Below are positions 17,811 through 26,812 of a DNA stretch of 64,000 nucleotides, in pieces; position 1 is the stretch's first letter; each line of letters begins with the position of its first letter. Source of the DNA: Clostridia bacterium. Lineage in GTDB: Bacteria; Bacillota; Clostridia; Christensenellales; Aristaeellaceae. The stretch is taken from contig JAFROK010000017.1 of NCBI GenBank assembly GCA_017429695.1, positions 1 through 64,000 of the forward strand, in the 5' to 3' direction. The position numbers and the translations under genes are program-made. The notes under the pieces are model-generated. The model searched no databases, was not told the DNA's origin, and saw only the letters and a program-made list of their open reading frames with translations.

Positions 17811-19349
17811 ATGCGAAGAATCGGGATGATCATACTGGCCCTGCTGCTGGTATTCGGAATTGCAGCGGCAGAAAGCACCATGGCACCGGATTATATTCTG
17901 GAAGGTTATGACGGAGATGAAACCGGCCGCACATGGGAAAACAACCTGTTTTTTTCCAGAATGCGGGAAAGAACAGGCGTCCGTTTTGTATACCGCCAGG
18001 CCGCCAATTATTCCGAATGGAAGCAGCGGGTGGCTGCCATGACCAAAGGCGAGAACCTGCCGGACGTGCTGTTCAAGGCGGAACTGACACCAGCCGAAAC
18101 CAGAGCGCTATATGAGGCTGGTATCATTATTGACCTGAATCGGACGACGGAAAGCGGCAAAACACTTCTGGAAGAATACGCTCCGCACCTCTGGGTGCTG
18201 CTGCAGGAACATCCGGACTGGAAAGACGCGATTTCCATGCCTGACGGCGCGATTGCCTCGCTGCCGACATTTGATACACTGCAGGATAATGATTTCATGT
18301 GGATCAATACCCAGTGGCTGAATGTGCTGGGGCTGAAAAAACCAACCACAGCCGATGAACTGACGGAGGTTCTGCGGGCATTCAAAACCCAGGATCCGAA
18401 CCGCAGCGGCAGCGCAGATGAAATTCCGCTGTCATTCATCAGCATGTGGGAGCTTCGTTTCCTCGGCCATGCTTTCGGAATCATTGACAACGATTATTAT
18501 GTTTCCGTCGGGAATGACGGGATTGTCACATCATCGCTCACATCAGACCGGAACAGGGCCTTCCTGTCATGGCTGCATATGCTGTGGGAGGAAAACCTGC
18601 TGGATCATGATGGATTCCTCCAGACGGATGCCATGCGCCAGACCACCAATAAAGAGAAAACAGAAAAAACAATTCCGTACGGCATGCTGATGGGAAATAT
18701 GCCGCAGACGGCGGTTCCGGAGGATGTCAGCAAGATATATGAAATCCTGGAACCACTGACATATGAAGGGAAGAAGATTTACCGGGACCTGACCGGAGAC
18801 GTGATCCGGGGAACATTCGCCATTACGCGGGAATGCAAGGATCCGGGGGAAATGCTGTCGTGGGTGGACTACCTGTATACGGAAGAAGGCGCCATTCTGG
18901 CCCGGTACGGGAAAGAGGGAGAAGAGTTCAGCCGGGATGCAAAGGGAATGTGGAAATGGAACGCCGACAATGAAACTGTTTCGGATAAGTTCCGGAAGGA
19001 AAATACCATCGGTAGCGGATCCGCCGTTCCGGGGATCTCGGGAGACAATTTCCTGATGCAGTTCTCGGAAGAAGCCGGACGCCGGGTTGTGGAGATGATC
19101 TACCGGGTGCGCCCGTACAGCGTGATGCCATATCCCTATGTGATACTCAGTGAAGCAGACGCGGCAGAGCTGGCGAAGATCCAGGCAGAACTGATGAGCT
19201 ATGCTGAACAGGCGATGGCATGCTTTGTTACCGGCGATCTGGAGATGAATGACGCCAACTGGAATACTTTCTGCGATACAGTGAGGGAAAAGGGACTGGA
19301 CAAAGCTGTTTCCATCTGGCAGAGAGTATATGATGACCTGAAAAAGTGA
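17811..19349 (+). CDS. Extracellular solute-binding protein, family 1-like
   Basis: The 512-residue product has a cleavable signal peptide (hydrophobic residues 5-18, then AAAES) with no lipobox cysteine, so it is released or wall-associated rather than lipid-anchored. The body shows the pattern of sugar-type binding proteins: an early domain with FFSRMRERTGVRF, a KGENLPDVLF motif, and helices with repeated Trp and acidic residues. No permease or ATPase gene is adjacent, so it is an orphan binding protein. TATAAT at 17765-17770 may be its -10. galK follows after nine bases, suggesting a sugar-related role; the ligand is unknown. Confidence 0.75.
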   Translation: MRRIGMIILALLLVFGIAAAESTMAPDYILEGYDGDETGRTWENNLFFSRMRERTGVRFVYRQAANYSEWKQRVAAMTKGENLPDVLFKAELTPAETRALYEAGIIIDLNRTTESGKTLLEEYAPHLWVLLQEHPDWKDAISMPDGAIASLPTFDTLQDNDFMWINTQWLNVLGLKKPTTADELTEVLRAFKTQDPNRSGSADEIPLSFISMWELRFLGHAFGIIDNDYYVSVGNDGIVTSSLTSDRNRAFLSWLHMLWEENLLDHDGFLQTDAMRQTTNKEKTEKTIPYGMLMGNMPQTAVPEDVSKIYEILEPLTYEGKKIYRDLTGDVIRGTFAITRECKDPGEMLSWVDYLYTEEGAILARYGKEGEEFSRDAKGMWKWNADNETVSDKFRKENTIGSGSAVPGISGDNFLMQFSEEAGRRVVEMIYRVRPYSVMPYPYVILSEADAAELAKIQAELMSYAEQAMACFVTGDLEMNDANWNTFCDTVREKGLDKAVSIWQRVYDDLKK

Positions 19350-19358
19350 GGACTGAGC

Positions 19359-20642
19359 ATGAATCGTTGGGATGAGATGATCCGGAAACTGGCATCGGAG
19401 GAAGCGCAGCACTTCCTGGCTGAGCTGTATGGCAGGGGAACGGAAACCCTTCGTATACAGACGGAACGGTATGCGGGCATAATCCGTTCCCATCAGGCAC
19501 TGTTTGGTGACCGGGGAAAGATTTTTCTGGTCAGTGCGCCGGGACGGACGGAAATCGGCGGGAACCATACGGACCACAACCATGGGCGGGTACTGGCGGC
19601 AGCGGTGAACCTGGATGCGCTGTGCGCTGTGACTGCCCGGGAGGATATGTTGGTGCATTTTCACAGCGAAGGATACGCGCCGGTCAGCCTGGACCTGAGC
19701 GACCTGGATGTCCATCCGGAGGAAAAAGGCACCACGGCAGCCCTGATCCGTGGCGTGGCTGCCGGGATGAAGGAAGCCGGATACCGGATCGGCGGGTTTG
19801 ACGCGGCGGTCACATCCACCGTTGCGGGTGGCAGCGGGCTGAGCAGTTCCGCAGCACTGGAGGTCATGCTGACCGGCATGCTGGATGCCCTGTACAACCA
19901 GTTTGAAATGCCGTATCCCGTGCGGGCCAGGATCAGCCAGCGGGCGGAAAATGAATTTTTCGGCAAGCCGTCCGGACTGCTGGACCAGATGGCCAGCGCT
20001 GCCGGCGGACTGGTCACGGTGGATTTCAGGGATACAGAAAAACCGGAAGTCAAAGCACTGCAATACGACTTCTCCCGGAAAGGATACGCACTGGTGGTCG
20101 TTGCCACCGGCGGATCCCATGCCGACCTGACGGATGATTATGCGGCTATACCGGCGGAAATGCGGGAAGTGGCCGGATTTTACGGAAAACCCTTCCTGCG
20201 TGACCTGACGGCGGGGCAGCTGACGGCGGACATCGGGAAGCTGCGGCAGGTGACAACCGACCGGGCCATTATGCGGGCTTTTCACTTTATTGCGGAGAAT
20301 GACCGAGTACCGGAACAGGTGCGTGCGCTGGAAGAAGACCGGATCCGGGATTTTCTGCAGCTGATCATTGCCAGCGGACGCTCCAGTTTCATGTACCTGC
20401 AGAACGTATTTGCTTCCGAAAAGGACCAGAGCCTGAGCCTGGCCCTGTGCATGGCAGAAATGATGCTGCAGGGGAAAGGAGCATGGCGCATTCACGGCGG
20501 TGGGTTTGCCGGAACGACACTGAATTTTGTACCGCTTGATATGGTGAACGTGTTTACGGATACGATGGACCGCGCTTTTGGAAAAGGCGCATCCATGGTG
20601 CTGAATATTCGTCCGGTGGGAGCCGCCAGACTGAAACTATGA
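19359..20642 (+). CDS. galK: Galactokinase
   Basis: GHMP-superfamily kinase making galactose 1-phosphate in the Leloir pathway. The galactokinase signature GRTEIGGNHTDHNHG lies near residue 65, the ATP-binding GHMP motif GGSGLSSSAA near 150-159, and a third glycine-rich motif (HGGGFAGT) near the C-terminus. The 427 residues are slightly longer than usual because of about 45 extra N-terminal residues with a helical character. No galT or galE is adjacent. The stop overlaps the tsaE start (ATGA), so galK is translationally coupled to the tsaE-tsaB-rimI genes. Confidence 0.92.
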   Translation: MNRWDEMIRKLASEEAQHFLAELYGRGTETLRIQTERYAGIIRSHQALFGDRGKIFLVSAPGRTEIGGNHTDHNHGRVLAAAVNLDALCAVTAREDMLVHFHSEGYAPVSLDLSDLDVHPEEKGTTAALIRGVAAGMKEAGYRIGGFDAAVTSTVAGGSGLSSSAALEVMLTGMLDALYNQFEMPYPVRARISQRAENEFFGKPSGLLDQMASAAGGLVTVDFRDTEKPEVKALQYDFSRKGYALVVVATGGSHADLTDDYAAIPAEMREVAGFYGKPFLRDLTAGQLTADIGKLRQVTTDRAIMRAFHFIAENDRVPEQVRALEEDRIRDFLQLIIASGRSSFMYLQNVFASEKDQSLSLALCMAEMMLQGKGAWRIHGGGFAGTTLNFVPLDMVNVFTDTMDRAFGKGASMVLNIRPVGAARLKL

Positions 20643-21064
20643 TGATTATAACCAAAAGCGCCGGCGAAACCCGGGCACTGGGCGAAAGAATTGCCGGGCA
20701 GCTGCAGCCGGGAGATGTGCTCCTGCTGGAAGGCGACCTGGGCGCGGGAAAAAGCGAACTGACCCGGGGGATTGCCAGGGGCCTGGGTGTGACAGAGACG
20801 GTAACGAGCCCGAGCTTTACGATTCTGAATGTCTATGAAAGCGGCCGGTGTCCGCTGTATCATTTTGACTGGTACCGGCTGGAAAGCGCGGATGAATTGT
20901 ATGAGCTGGGCATGGATGAGTATCTGGGCGGAGACGGGATTGCTGTGATTGAGTGGCCCGGCCAGTGCCCTGACGCCGTTCCGGAGAACGCGATGCGGAT
21001 CCGGCTGGAAGCGGCCGGGGAAAATGAACGGAAAATTGATATCGGAGCGTTGAGAGAACAATGA
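20639..21064 (+). CDS. tsaE: tRNA threonylcarbamoyladenosine biosynthesis ATPase TsaE
   Basis: ATPase partner of TsaD/TsaB in making the t6A modification of ANN-decoding tRNAs. The 141-residue product has the P-loop GDLGAGKSEL near residue 33, the TSPSFTILNVY stretch and the HFDWYRLESADEL segment typical of the family. The start overlaps the galK stop by four bases; a second ATG directly follows and could be used instead. The gene overlaps tsaB. Confidence 0.93.
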   Translation: MMIITKSAGETRALGERIAGQLQPGDVLLLEGDLGAGKSELTRGIARGLGVTETVTSPSFTILNVYESGRCPLYHFDWYRLESADELYELGMDEYLGGDGIAVIEWPGQCPDAVPENAMRIRLEAAGENERKIDIGALREQ

Positions 21065-21762
21065 AACTGCTGGTGATAGATACATCCGGACCGGTCTGTG
21101 GTACGGCGGTGATGGACGGGGAAAAAACCGTAAGCGAGTTTACGGCCCAGAACCGGAATACGCATTCTGCCAGCCTGATGCCGATGGTGGAAGCCGCCCT
21201 GGCGGCGGCCGGAACGGAAATCGGTCAGCTGGACGCGATTGCAGCGGTGACCGGTCCGGGCAGTTTTACCGGCGTCCGGATCGGCGTGGCGACAGCTAAG
21301 GGACTGGCACATGGAGCCGGAATTCCGTGCATTCCCGTAGACGCGCTGGAAGCGCTGAGCGTATCAGCAGGCGCATTTGACGGTATCATATGTCCGATTC
21401 AGGATGCGCGGGCCGGACAGGTATATGCCGCGGCATTCCGGGATGGATGCCGGCTGACGGGGGATGCTCCGATGAAGCTGGATGATTTTCTTGAAAAGAT
21501 TGCCGGACTGGGAGACCGTTTTCTGTTTACGGGTGACGGCGTGCCTGTGTTTCGCGAAAAAATCCGGGAAATCCTGGGGGAAAAGGCAGTGTTCTCTCCG
21601 GCTCACCTGGGATATCTGAGGCCTTCCGCTGCCGGATTGATCGCGATGAACAAAGGCGAAAAAACGGATTACCTGCACCTGGAAGCCACATACCTGAGGC
21701 CGCCGAATGCCCAGAAAAACCGGAAACTGATGGAAGCCATGAAACGGCAGGAAGAAGCATGA
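21061..21762 (+). CDS. tsaB: tRNA threonylcarbamoyladenosine biosynthesis protein TsaB
   Basis: Inactive actin-fold paralogue of TsaD that acts as its scaffold. The 233-residue product starts LLVIDTSG, has the typical GPGSFTGVRIGVATAKGLAHG motif near 62-81, and the later domain is shorter than in TsaD. No metal-binding HxxxH motif is present, as expected for TsaB. It overlaps tsaE and rimI by four bases each. tsaD is not in this window. Confidence 0.92.
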   Translation: MKLLVIDTSGPVCGTAVMDGEKTVSEFTAQNRNTHSASLMPMVEAALAAAGTEIGQLDAIAAVTGPGSFTGVRIGVATAKGLAHGAGIPCIPVDALEALSVSAGAFDGIICPIQDARAGQVYAAAFRDGCRLTGDAPMKLDDFLEKIAGLGDRFLFTGDGVPVFREKIREILGEKAVFSPAHLGYLRPSAAGLIAMNKGEKTDYLHLEATYLRPPNAQKNRKLMEAMKRQEEA

Positions 21763-22319
21763 GCGAAGAAAAGAAAGTACAGGATGTCCTGATCCGGCGG
21801 ATGCAGATTGCGGATGTGGACGCAGTCACCGGGATTGAGCAGGCTACATTCGCACGGCCGTGGAGCCGGGAAAGCTTCATGCAGGAAATGGAACGCAACA
21901 AAGCGGCCCGGTACCTGGTGGCGGAAAAGAACGGCCGGGTGATCGGCTACGCAGGCGCATGGATTATCCTGGATGAAAGCCATATCACCAATATCGCGGT
22001 GGCCGAGGCAGAACGCGGATGCGGTGTCGGACGGAAACTGACGGAAGCGCTGATGCAGTACATATCGAACCTCGGCGCGGCCTACGCAACACTGGAAGTC
22101 CGGGTCAGCAATGAACGGGCCCAGCACCTGTACAAAAGCCTCGGCTTTGTCAGCGTCGGCAAACGTAAGCGCTATTATGAGGACAACGGTGAGGATGCCT
22201 TCCTGATGGTCTGCGAGCATATGCCGGACGTGGAGGAAGACTTCCAGGAACCGGAGACGGAAACACCGGAATCTTCCGGGGAGAAACCGGAAAACCAGGG
22301 AGGAATGGAACATGCGTAA
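21759..22319 (+). CDS. rimI: Ribosomal protein S18 alanine N-acetyltransferase-like GNAT protein RimI
   Basis: GNAT-fold acetyltransferase that in this position normally acetylates the N-terminus of ribosomal protein S18. The 186 residues include the RRMQIADVDAVTGIEQ start, the acetyl-CoA loop AERGCGVGRKL near 85-95, and the late ARAQHLYKSLGF-type helix (ERAQHLYKSLGF). After about residue 150 there is a 35-residue Glu/Pro-rich tail that is not part of the fold. The gene overlaps tsaB and the following PIG-L gene, so all are translated in one unit. Confidence 0.88.
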   Translation: MSEEKKVQDVLIRRMQIADVDAVTGIEQATFARPWSRESFMQEMERNKAARYLVAEKNGRVIGYAGAWIILDESHITNIAVAEAERGCGVGRKLTEALMQYISNLGAAYATLEVRVSNERAQHLYKSLGFVSVGKRKRYYEDNGEDAFLMVCEHMPDVEEDFQEPETETPESSGEKPENQGGMEHA

Positions 22320-23538
22320 AGCACTTGTTTTCACGGCACTGCTGCTGGCACTGGCACTGGTTATCATTGCCGGCGGCGCAGGCGCGGAAGAAGCGGAAAA
22401 CATGACTTCCGCCTGCGAATACAAAGTCTGTTCCAAACCGGGCAGAGCGGCGTTCCTGACGGACGGCAAGTATACTTCCTATTGGGAAAGCGAAAAGGAA
22501 GCCCATCCGTGGATCACGATTTCGTCGGATCAGCCGGTGTACGGCCTGTATCTGTGCTTTCAGAACATGCCGGATGAATATGTGATCCAGCAGGAAAAGG
22601 GCGGATCCTGGGAAACGGTTGCCGAGGGTGATACTCTTTATCATCACATATATTACCGGCTGGACGGCATCAGACAGATCCGGGTCTACGCGACGGCATC
22701 CGGAAAGAAAACGGTGATGGGATTCAACGAAGTATTTGTTTTCGGCGAGGGCGATCTTCCGGACTGGGTTCAGATCTGGAATCCGACGCCGGAAAAGGCG
22801 GACATCCTGTTCCTGGCGACGCATCCTGATGATGAGATGCTGTTCCTGGGCGGCGCACTGGCCTGGTACGGTGTGGAAAAGCAGTGCAACGTCGCGGTTG
22901 CGTATCTGACCAAGTCCAATACCACCCGCCGGAGCGAGGCACTGAACGGTCTGTGGACGCTGGGAATTCGGAATTATCCGGTGTTCGGTGAATTCCGAGA
23001 CTGTTACAGCCAGAGCGGCCTGGCCAAGGACGCATATAAGGATACAGGCGGCAAAAGCAAGATCCAGGGCTGGGTGACGGAACTGTACCGGCGGCTGAAA
23101 CCGGAGGTGGTGGTGACCCAGGACCTGAACGGGGAATACGGCCATCCGCAGCATAAGATGGTGGCGGATGCGGCAACCGTCGCATACACCCAGGCAGCAG
23201 ATCCGGAACAGTATCCGGAAACAGCGGCGGCATACGGCACATGGCAGGTAAAAAAACTGTACCTGCACCTGTACGGAGACGAAGCGGAACGGACACAGTT
23301 TGACTGGGATATTCCGCTGGATTCGCTGGGCGGAATGACCGCCAACGAAAAGGCGGAGGAAGCATACGCCATGCATATCACCCAGAAAGGGCAGGGAAAG
23401 AAATACAACGGCAAAATGGTGTATTTCTCCGTAGCGGAATACGGCATGAAACGTTATCCGAACACATGGTTCGGCCTGTATGCCACCCAGGTGGGACCGG
23501 ATACGCACCATGATGATTTTATGGAAAATATTGACTGA
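22312..23538 (+). CDS. Secreted PIG-L family deacetylase with N-terminal discoidin-like domain
   Basis: Zinc-dependent amino-sugar N-deacetylase of the PIG-L/LmbE family, exported by a signal peptide (hydrophobic residues 4-24). Residues about 30-145 form an F5/8 type C-like module (WITISSDQPVYGLYL, then beta-rich), which may bind a glycan. The catalytic domain has HPDDE at 171-175 and the distal GHPQH at 277-281; His171, Asp174 and His281 are the expected zinc ligands. The start sits eight bases inside rimI behind a GGAGG site. The next gene is a paralogue with a degraded active site. The substrate is likely a GlcNAc-containing glycan; inferred. Confidence 0.88.
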   Translation: MRKALVFTALLLALALVIIAGGAGAEEAENMTSACEYKVCSKPGRAAFLTDGKYTSYWESEKEAHPWITISSDQPVYGLYLCFQNMPDEYVIQQEKGGSWETVAEGDTLYHHIYYRLDGIRQIRVYATASGKKTVMGFNEVFVFGEGDLPDWVQIWNPTPEKADILFLATHPDDEMLFLGGALAWYGVEKQCNVAVAYLTKSNTTRRSEALNGLWTLGIRNYPVFGEFRDCYSQSGLAKDAYKDTGGKSKIQGWVTELYRRLKPEVVVTQDLNGEYGHPQHKMVADAATVAYTQAADPEQYPETAAAYGTWQVKKLYLHLYGDEAERTQFDWDIPLDSLGGMTANEKAEEAYAMHITQKGQGKKYNGKMVYFSVAEYGMKRYPNTWFGLYATQVGPDTHHDDFMENID

Positions 23539-23552
23539 AATGAGGACGGAAG

Positions 23553-25622
23553 ATGAAAAAGATCGGAACACTGCTGGCCTGTATCCTGATGATCCTGCTG
23601 ATCTGCGCTGCACAGGGAGAAACCGTCACGAAAGAAGCGCCGGAACTGACTTCCGGCTGCCAGTTCAGCCTGAACGGCAACAACCGGGCCAAGAATGTGA
23701 CGGATCACTCCTTTAAGACCTACTGGGAGGTCGAGAACACCAAAAATCCGTATGTGACCATTACCTCCCAGATCCCGATGCACGGCCTGTATCTTTGTTT
23801 CCGAACGATGCCGGAATATGAAGTGCAGGTGGACCGGGGAAATGGATGGGAAAAACTGGCGGACGGGAATCCGGAATACCTGCACGTGTATTACGAGCTG
23901 GGCGGCGCAAAACAGGTCCGGATCCAGGCAACCAGTGAGAAAAAAGTGAGACTTGGTTTCAATGAAATCAGTGTTTTCGGGGAAGGCAGCGTTCCGGAAT
24001 GGGTGCAGCGCTGGGAACCGACCCCGGAGAAGACGGACCTGATGTTTGTGATCGCCCAGCCGGATGATGAACTGATCTATATGGGTGGTGCCATTCCTGT
24101 GTATGCTGTGGAGCAACAGCATGCCACAGCAGTAGTATGTATGGCATACGATAATCCGTCCCGACGGAGCGAACTGCTGAACAGCCTGTGGTCCATGGGA
24201 TACCGCTATTATCCCTTGATCTACAGCCAGAACAAACTGAAAAACGATAACAAGGAAAAGGAACAGGCGGCTGCTTTTGCTGCTGACGCGATCCGGCGCT
24301 GTAAGCCGGAGGTTGTTGTAACGCTGGATGAGAACGGGGAAGGGAAAAACGGCCAGCGGAAGATGGCTGCTGCCCTGTGCAGGGATGCTTTTGACGCGGC
24401 CGCGGAAGATAGCGAACTCGAAGGCTGGCAGGCCAAGAAACTGTATATGCATCTGTATGGCGATGATCCCATTGAACTGGATTGGGAGCAGCCCCTGGCG
24501 AGCCGGAACGGCCTGAACGCCATCACCGCGGCCCGGCAGGCGCATCTCTATTACAAGACCCAGGACGCTTCGGAAAAATCCGTCCTCACGACAGGCGCCA
24601 AGTTCCCGAACAACCGCTTCGGCCTGGTAAAGACACTGGTGGGCGAAGATCAGAGAAAGAATGATTTCCTGGAAAATATTCCGACCGGAGACCTGACAAA
24701 AGCGCCGGAACTGACGGATCTCACGGTTGACAAAACGGCCGGGATTCTGCCGGAACTGAACGCAAAAGGATATATCGACGAAGGTGAATTCATCTATTCC
24801 GACGATACAACAGGCATTTATGTTTATATCTCCCCGACACTGAAGGTGATCATCAACCGGCATTTTGACGGTGCCCTGCCGCTGACCTGGTTTGAGACGG
24901 ACATCTGGTGCGATGTTGAGGCGGGCGAACTGGTCCGGAATATTGAGATGGATCCGGCCAAACGGGACAAGGTCCGGGTGGACGCCGCGGAAAACGCGCT
25001 GGCCCACAAAGTGGTCTACGCGATGAACGGAGACTATTATACCTACCGGATCGGCGCCAAGAACGGGCATCCCGTGGGTATTGAAATCCGGAACGGTGAG
25101 ATCTATTACGACACCCAGTATACGGAGAAAACGGAATTTTTCCCGAACCTGGATACGCTGGCGTTCTATGAGGACGGCCATATTGAAGTGCATCACAGCT
25201 ATGAGCTGACACCCAAGGAATACCTGGCGCAAGGCGCTTACGACGTGTATTCTTTCGGCCCCTATCTGATCCGGGACCGGCAGCTGAGCGAGTGGGTGCT
25301 GGATCCCGGCAAAACGAGGGCGAAAAATCCGCGCCACGCGTTCGGCATGGTCGAACCGGGCCATTACAAGGATATCATGTGCGAAGGCCGGCTGGGAAGC
25401 CGCAGCGAGGGCGTGACCATGCCGCAGATTGCTTTCATGGCATTTGAGGCGGGATGCGTCGAATGCTGCAACCTGGACGGCGGACAGACAGCTGTTGTGA
25501 TCTTTATGGGCAAACAGCTGAACCGGATCGGGGAGTATAACAAAAAGACGAATGCCCGGCCGACATGCGAGATCACAGGCGTGGGCATATCGGACCAGGT
25601 CGGCGTGTTTGAAGTGAAGTAA
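23553..25622 (+). CDS. Secreted fusion of an inactive PIG-L domain and a phosphodiester glycosidase domain
   Basis: The 689-residue product has a signal peptide, a discoidin-like module (about 30-140) and a PIG-L domain closely parallel to the previous gene, then a further 300-residue domain. In the PIG-L part the histidine of HPDDE is Gln169 (QPDDE at 169-173), and the GHPQH element is KNGQR, so all three catalytic or metal-binding histidines are replaced. The C-terminal domain has the marks of the phosphodiester alpha-N-acetylglucosaminidase (NAGPA, DUF2233) family: YAMNGDYYTY, YSFGPYLI and NLDGGQTAVV. It probably cleaves a GlcNAc-phosphodiester, while the PIG-L part may bind substrate. Followed by nagA after six bases. 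Confidence 0.85.
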   Translation: MKKIGTLLACILMILLICAAQGETVTKEAPELTSGCQFSLNGNNRAKNVTDHSFKTYWEVENTKNPYVTITSQIPMHGLYLCFRTMPEYEVQVDRGNGWEKLADGNPEYLHVYYELGGAKQVRIQATSEKKVRLGFNEISVFGEGSVPEWVQRWEPTPEKTDLMFVIAQPDDELIYMGGAIPVYAVEQQHATAVVCMAYDNPSRRSELLNSLWSMGYRYYPLIYSQNKLKNDNKEKEQAAAFAADAIRRCKPEVVVTLDENGEGKNGQRKMAAALCRDAFDAAAEDSELEGWQAKKLYMHLYGDDPIELDWEQPLASRNGLNAITAARQAHLYYKTQDASEKSVLTTGAKFPNNRFGLVKTLVGEDQRKNDFLENIPTGDLTKAPELTDLTVDKTAGILPELNAKGYIDEGEFIYSDDTTGIYVYISPTLKVIINRHFDGALPLTWFETDIWCDVEAGELVRNIEMDPAKRDKVRVDAAENALAHKVVYAMNGDYYTYRIGAKNGHPVGIEIRNGEIYYDTQYTEKTEFFPNLDTLAFYEDGHIEVHHSYELTPKEYLAQGAYDVYSFGPYLIRDRQLSEWVLDPGKTRAKNPRHAFGMVEPGHYKDIMCEGRLGSRSEGVTMPQIAFMAFEAGCVECCNLDGGQTAVVIFMGKQLNRIGEYNKKTNARPTCEITGVGISDQVGVFEVK

Positions 25623-25628
25623 GGAAAA

Positions 25629-26759
25629 ATGAAAGCAATTATAAACGGCAGGATCCTGCTGCCGGACCGGGAAATCACCGGAAAAGCACTGCTTTATCAG
25701 GATACGGTTATCGGGTTTGCCGATCCGGCAGATATATGCGCGGATGAAGTGGTCGACGCGGAAGGCGCTTATGTGGCGCCGGGGCTGATCGATGTCCATA
25801 TTCACGGGTATATGGGGGATGACGCTTCCGACGGTGACGTAAAAGGACTGCGCCGGATGGCGTTACGCCTGGCCGAAAACGGGGTCACCGCATTCCTGCC
25901 GACGACGATGACGGTTCCGCGCGAACAGCTGGATGAGGCATTCCTGCAAATCCGCCGGATGATGGAGGAAAGCCGGAAACCCGGGTTCGGCGGGGCTGAG
26001 ATCGCCGGATGCCATGCCGAAGGACCGTTTATCAATCCAATACGGAAAGGCGCCCAGGCGGAAAGCGCGATTCAGCCGCCGGATCCGGAATGGATAATGG
26101 CATACGCAGACATCATTCGCATCATGACCTTTGCCCCTGAAATGCCTGGCGCGGAAGAAATGATCCGGACGATTGCGCGGGACGGCAGGATCCGGCTTTC
26201 CATCGGACATACGGATGCCGGATTTGATCAGGCACAGCAGGCGGTCTGCCTGGGTGCCACACGCTTTACGCATTTATTCAATGCGATGCCCCCGATGCAT
26301 CACCGGCGGCCGGGTCCGGTCGGAGCAGCGCTGTCGGGAAATGCATGGGCGGAGATTATTGCTGACGGTTTCCATGTTCATCCGGGACTTTTCCCGATGC
26401 TTTCCCGTGTGCTGGGCAGGCGCCTGGTGCTGATCACAGACTGTGTACGGGCCGGCGGTATGTCGGACGGTGAATACACACTGGGCGGGCAAAAATTTAC
26501 ACTGAAGGGAATTGAATGCCGCCAGAAGGACGGGACAATCGCCGGAAGCGTACTGAAACTGAACGAAGCGGTCCGGAATTACCGGGATTATGCCGGCATA
26601 CCGATGTATGAAGCGGTGCGGGCGGCGTCACTGAACGCGGCGGAGTCTGCAGGAATTGCGGATATGCGCGGTTCCCTGACGCCCGGGAAGCAGGCGGATA
26701 TTGTCCTGATGGATGATGAATGCCGGGTTGTGCGGACGATCATCCGTGGGGTCGGTTGA
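25629..26759 (+). CDS. nagA: N-acetylglucosamine-6-phosphate deacetylase NagA
   Basis: Amidohydrolase that converts GlcNAc-6-phosphate to glucosamine-6-phosphate and acetate in the cytoplasm. The 376 residues contain DVHIHGYMGDD at about 56-66 with the first metal-binding histidines, HAEGPFINP, GHTDAGFDQA, THLFNAMPPMHH and ADGFHVHPG, and the LITDCVRAGGMSDG catalytic aspartate segment. All are normal. Six bases after the phosphodiester glycosidase gene and co-directional, so GlcNAc released outside could be processed by this enzyme after uptake and phosphorylation. nagB is not present. Confidence 0.95.
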   Translation: MKAIINGRILLPDREITGKALLYQDTVIGFADPADICADEVVDAEGAYVAPGLIDVHIHGYMGDDASDGDVKGLRRMALRLAENGVTAFLPTTMTVPREQLDEAFLQIRRMMEESRKPGFGGAEIAGCHAEGPFINPIRKGAQAESAIQPPDPEWIMAYADIIRIMTFAPEMPGAEEMIRTIARDGRIRLSIGHTDAGFDQAQQAVCLGATRFTHLFNAMPPMHHRRPGPVGAALSGNAWAEIIADGFHVHPGLFPMLSRVLGRRLVLITDCVRAGGMSDGEYTLGGQKFTLKGIECRQKDGTIAGSVLKLNEAVRNYRDYAGIPMYEAVRAASLNAAESAGIADMRGSLTPGKQADIVLMDDECRVVRTIIRGVG

Positions 26760-26777
26760 CAAAAACGGACAAAGGGA

Positions 26778-26812
26778 ATAAGGTTACCGTTTGGGAGTGA
26801 TGATTACCTTAT
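26778..26812 (+). promoter_or_regulatory. Inverted repeat around the copA ribosome binding site
   Basis: ATAAGGT (26778-26784) and ACCTTAT (26806-26812) are exact inverted copies, and the second contains the first two bases of the copA ATG. The GGGAG ribosome site lies in between, 13 bases from the ATG. TTGACA at 26756-26761 lies just upstream. It could be a metal-regulator operator or a structure that limits translation. Confidence 0.45.
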
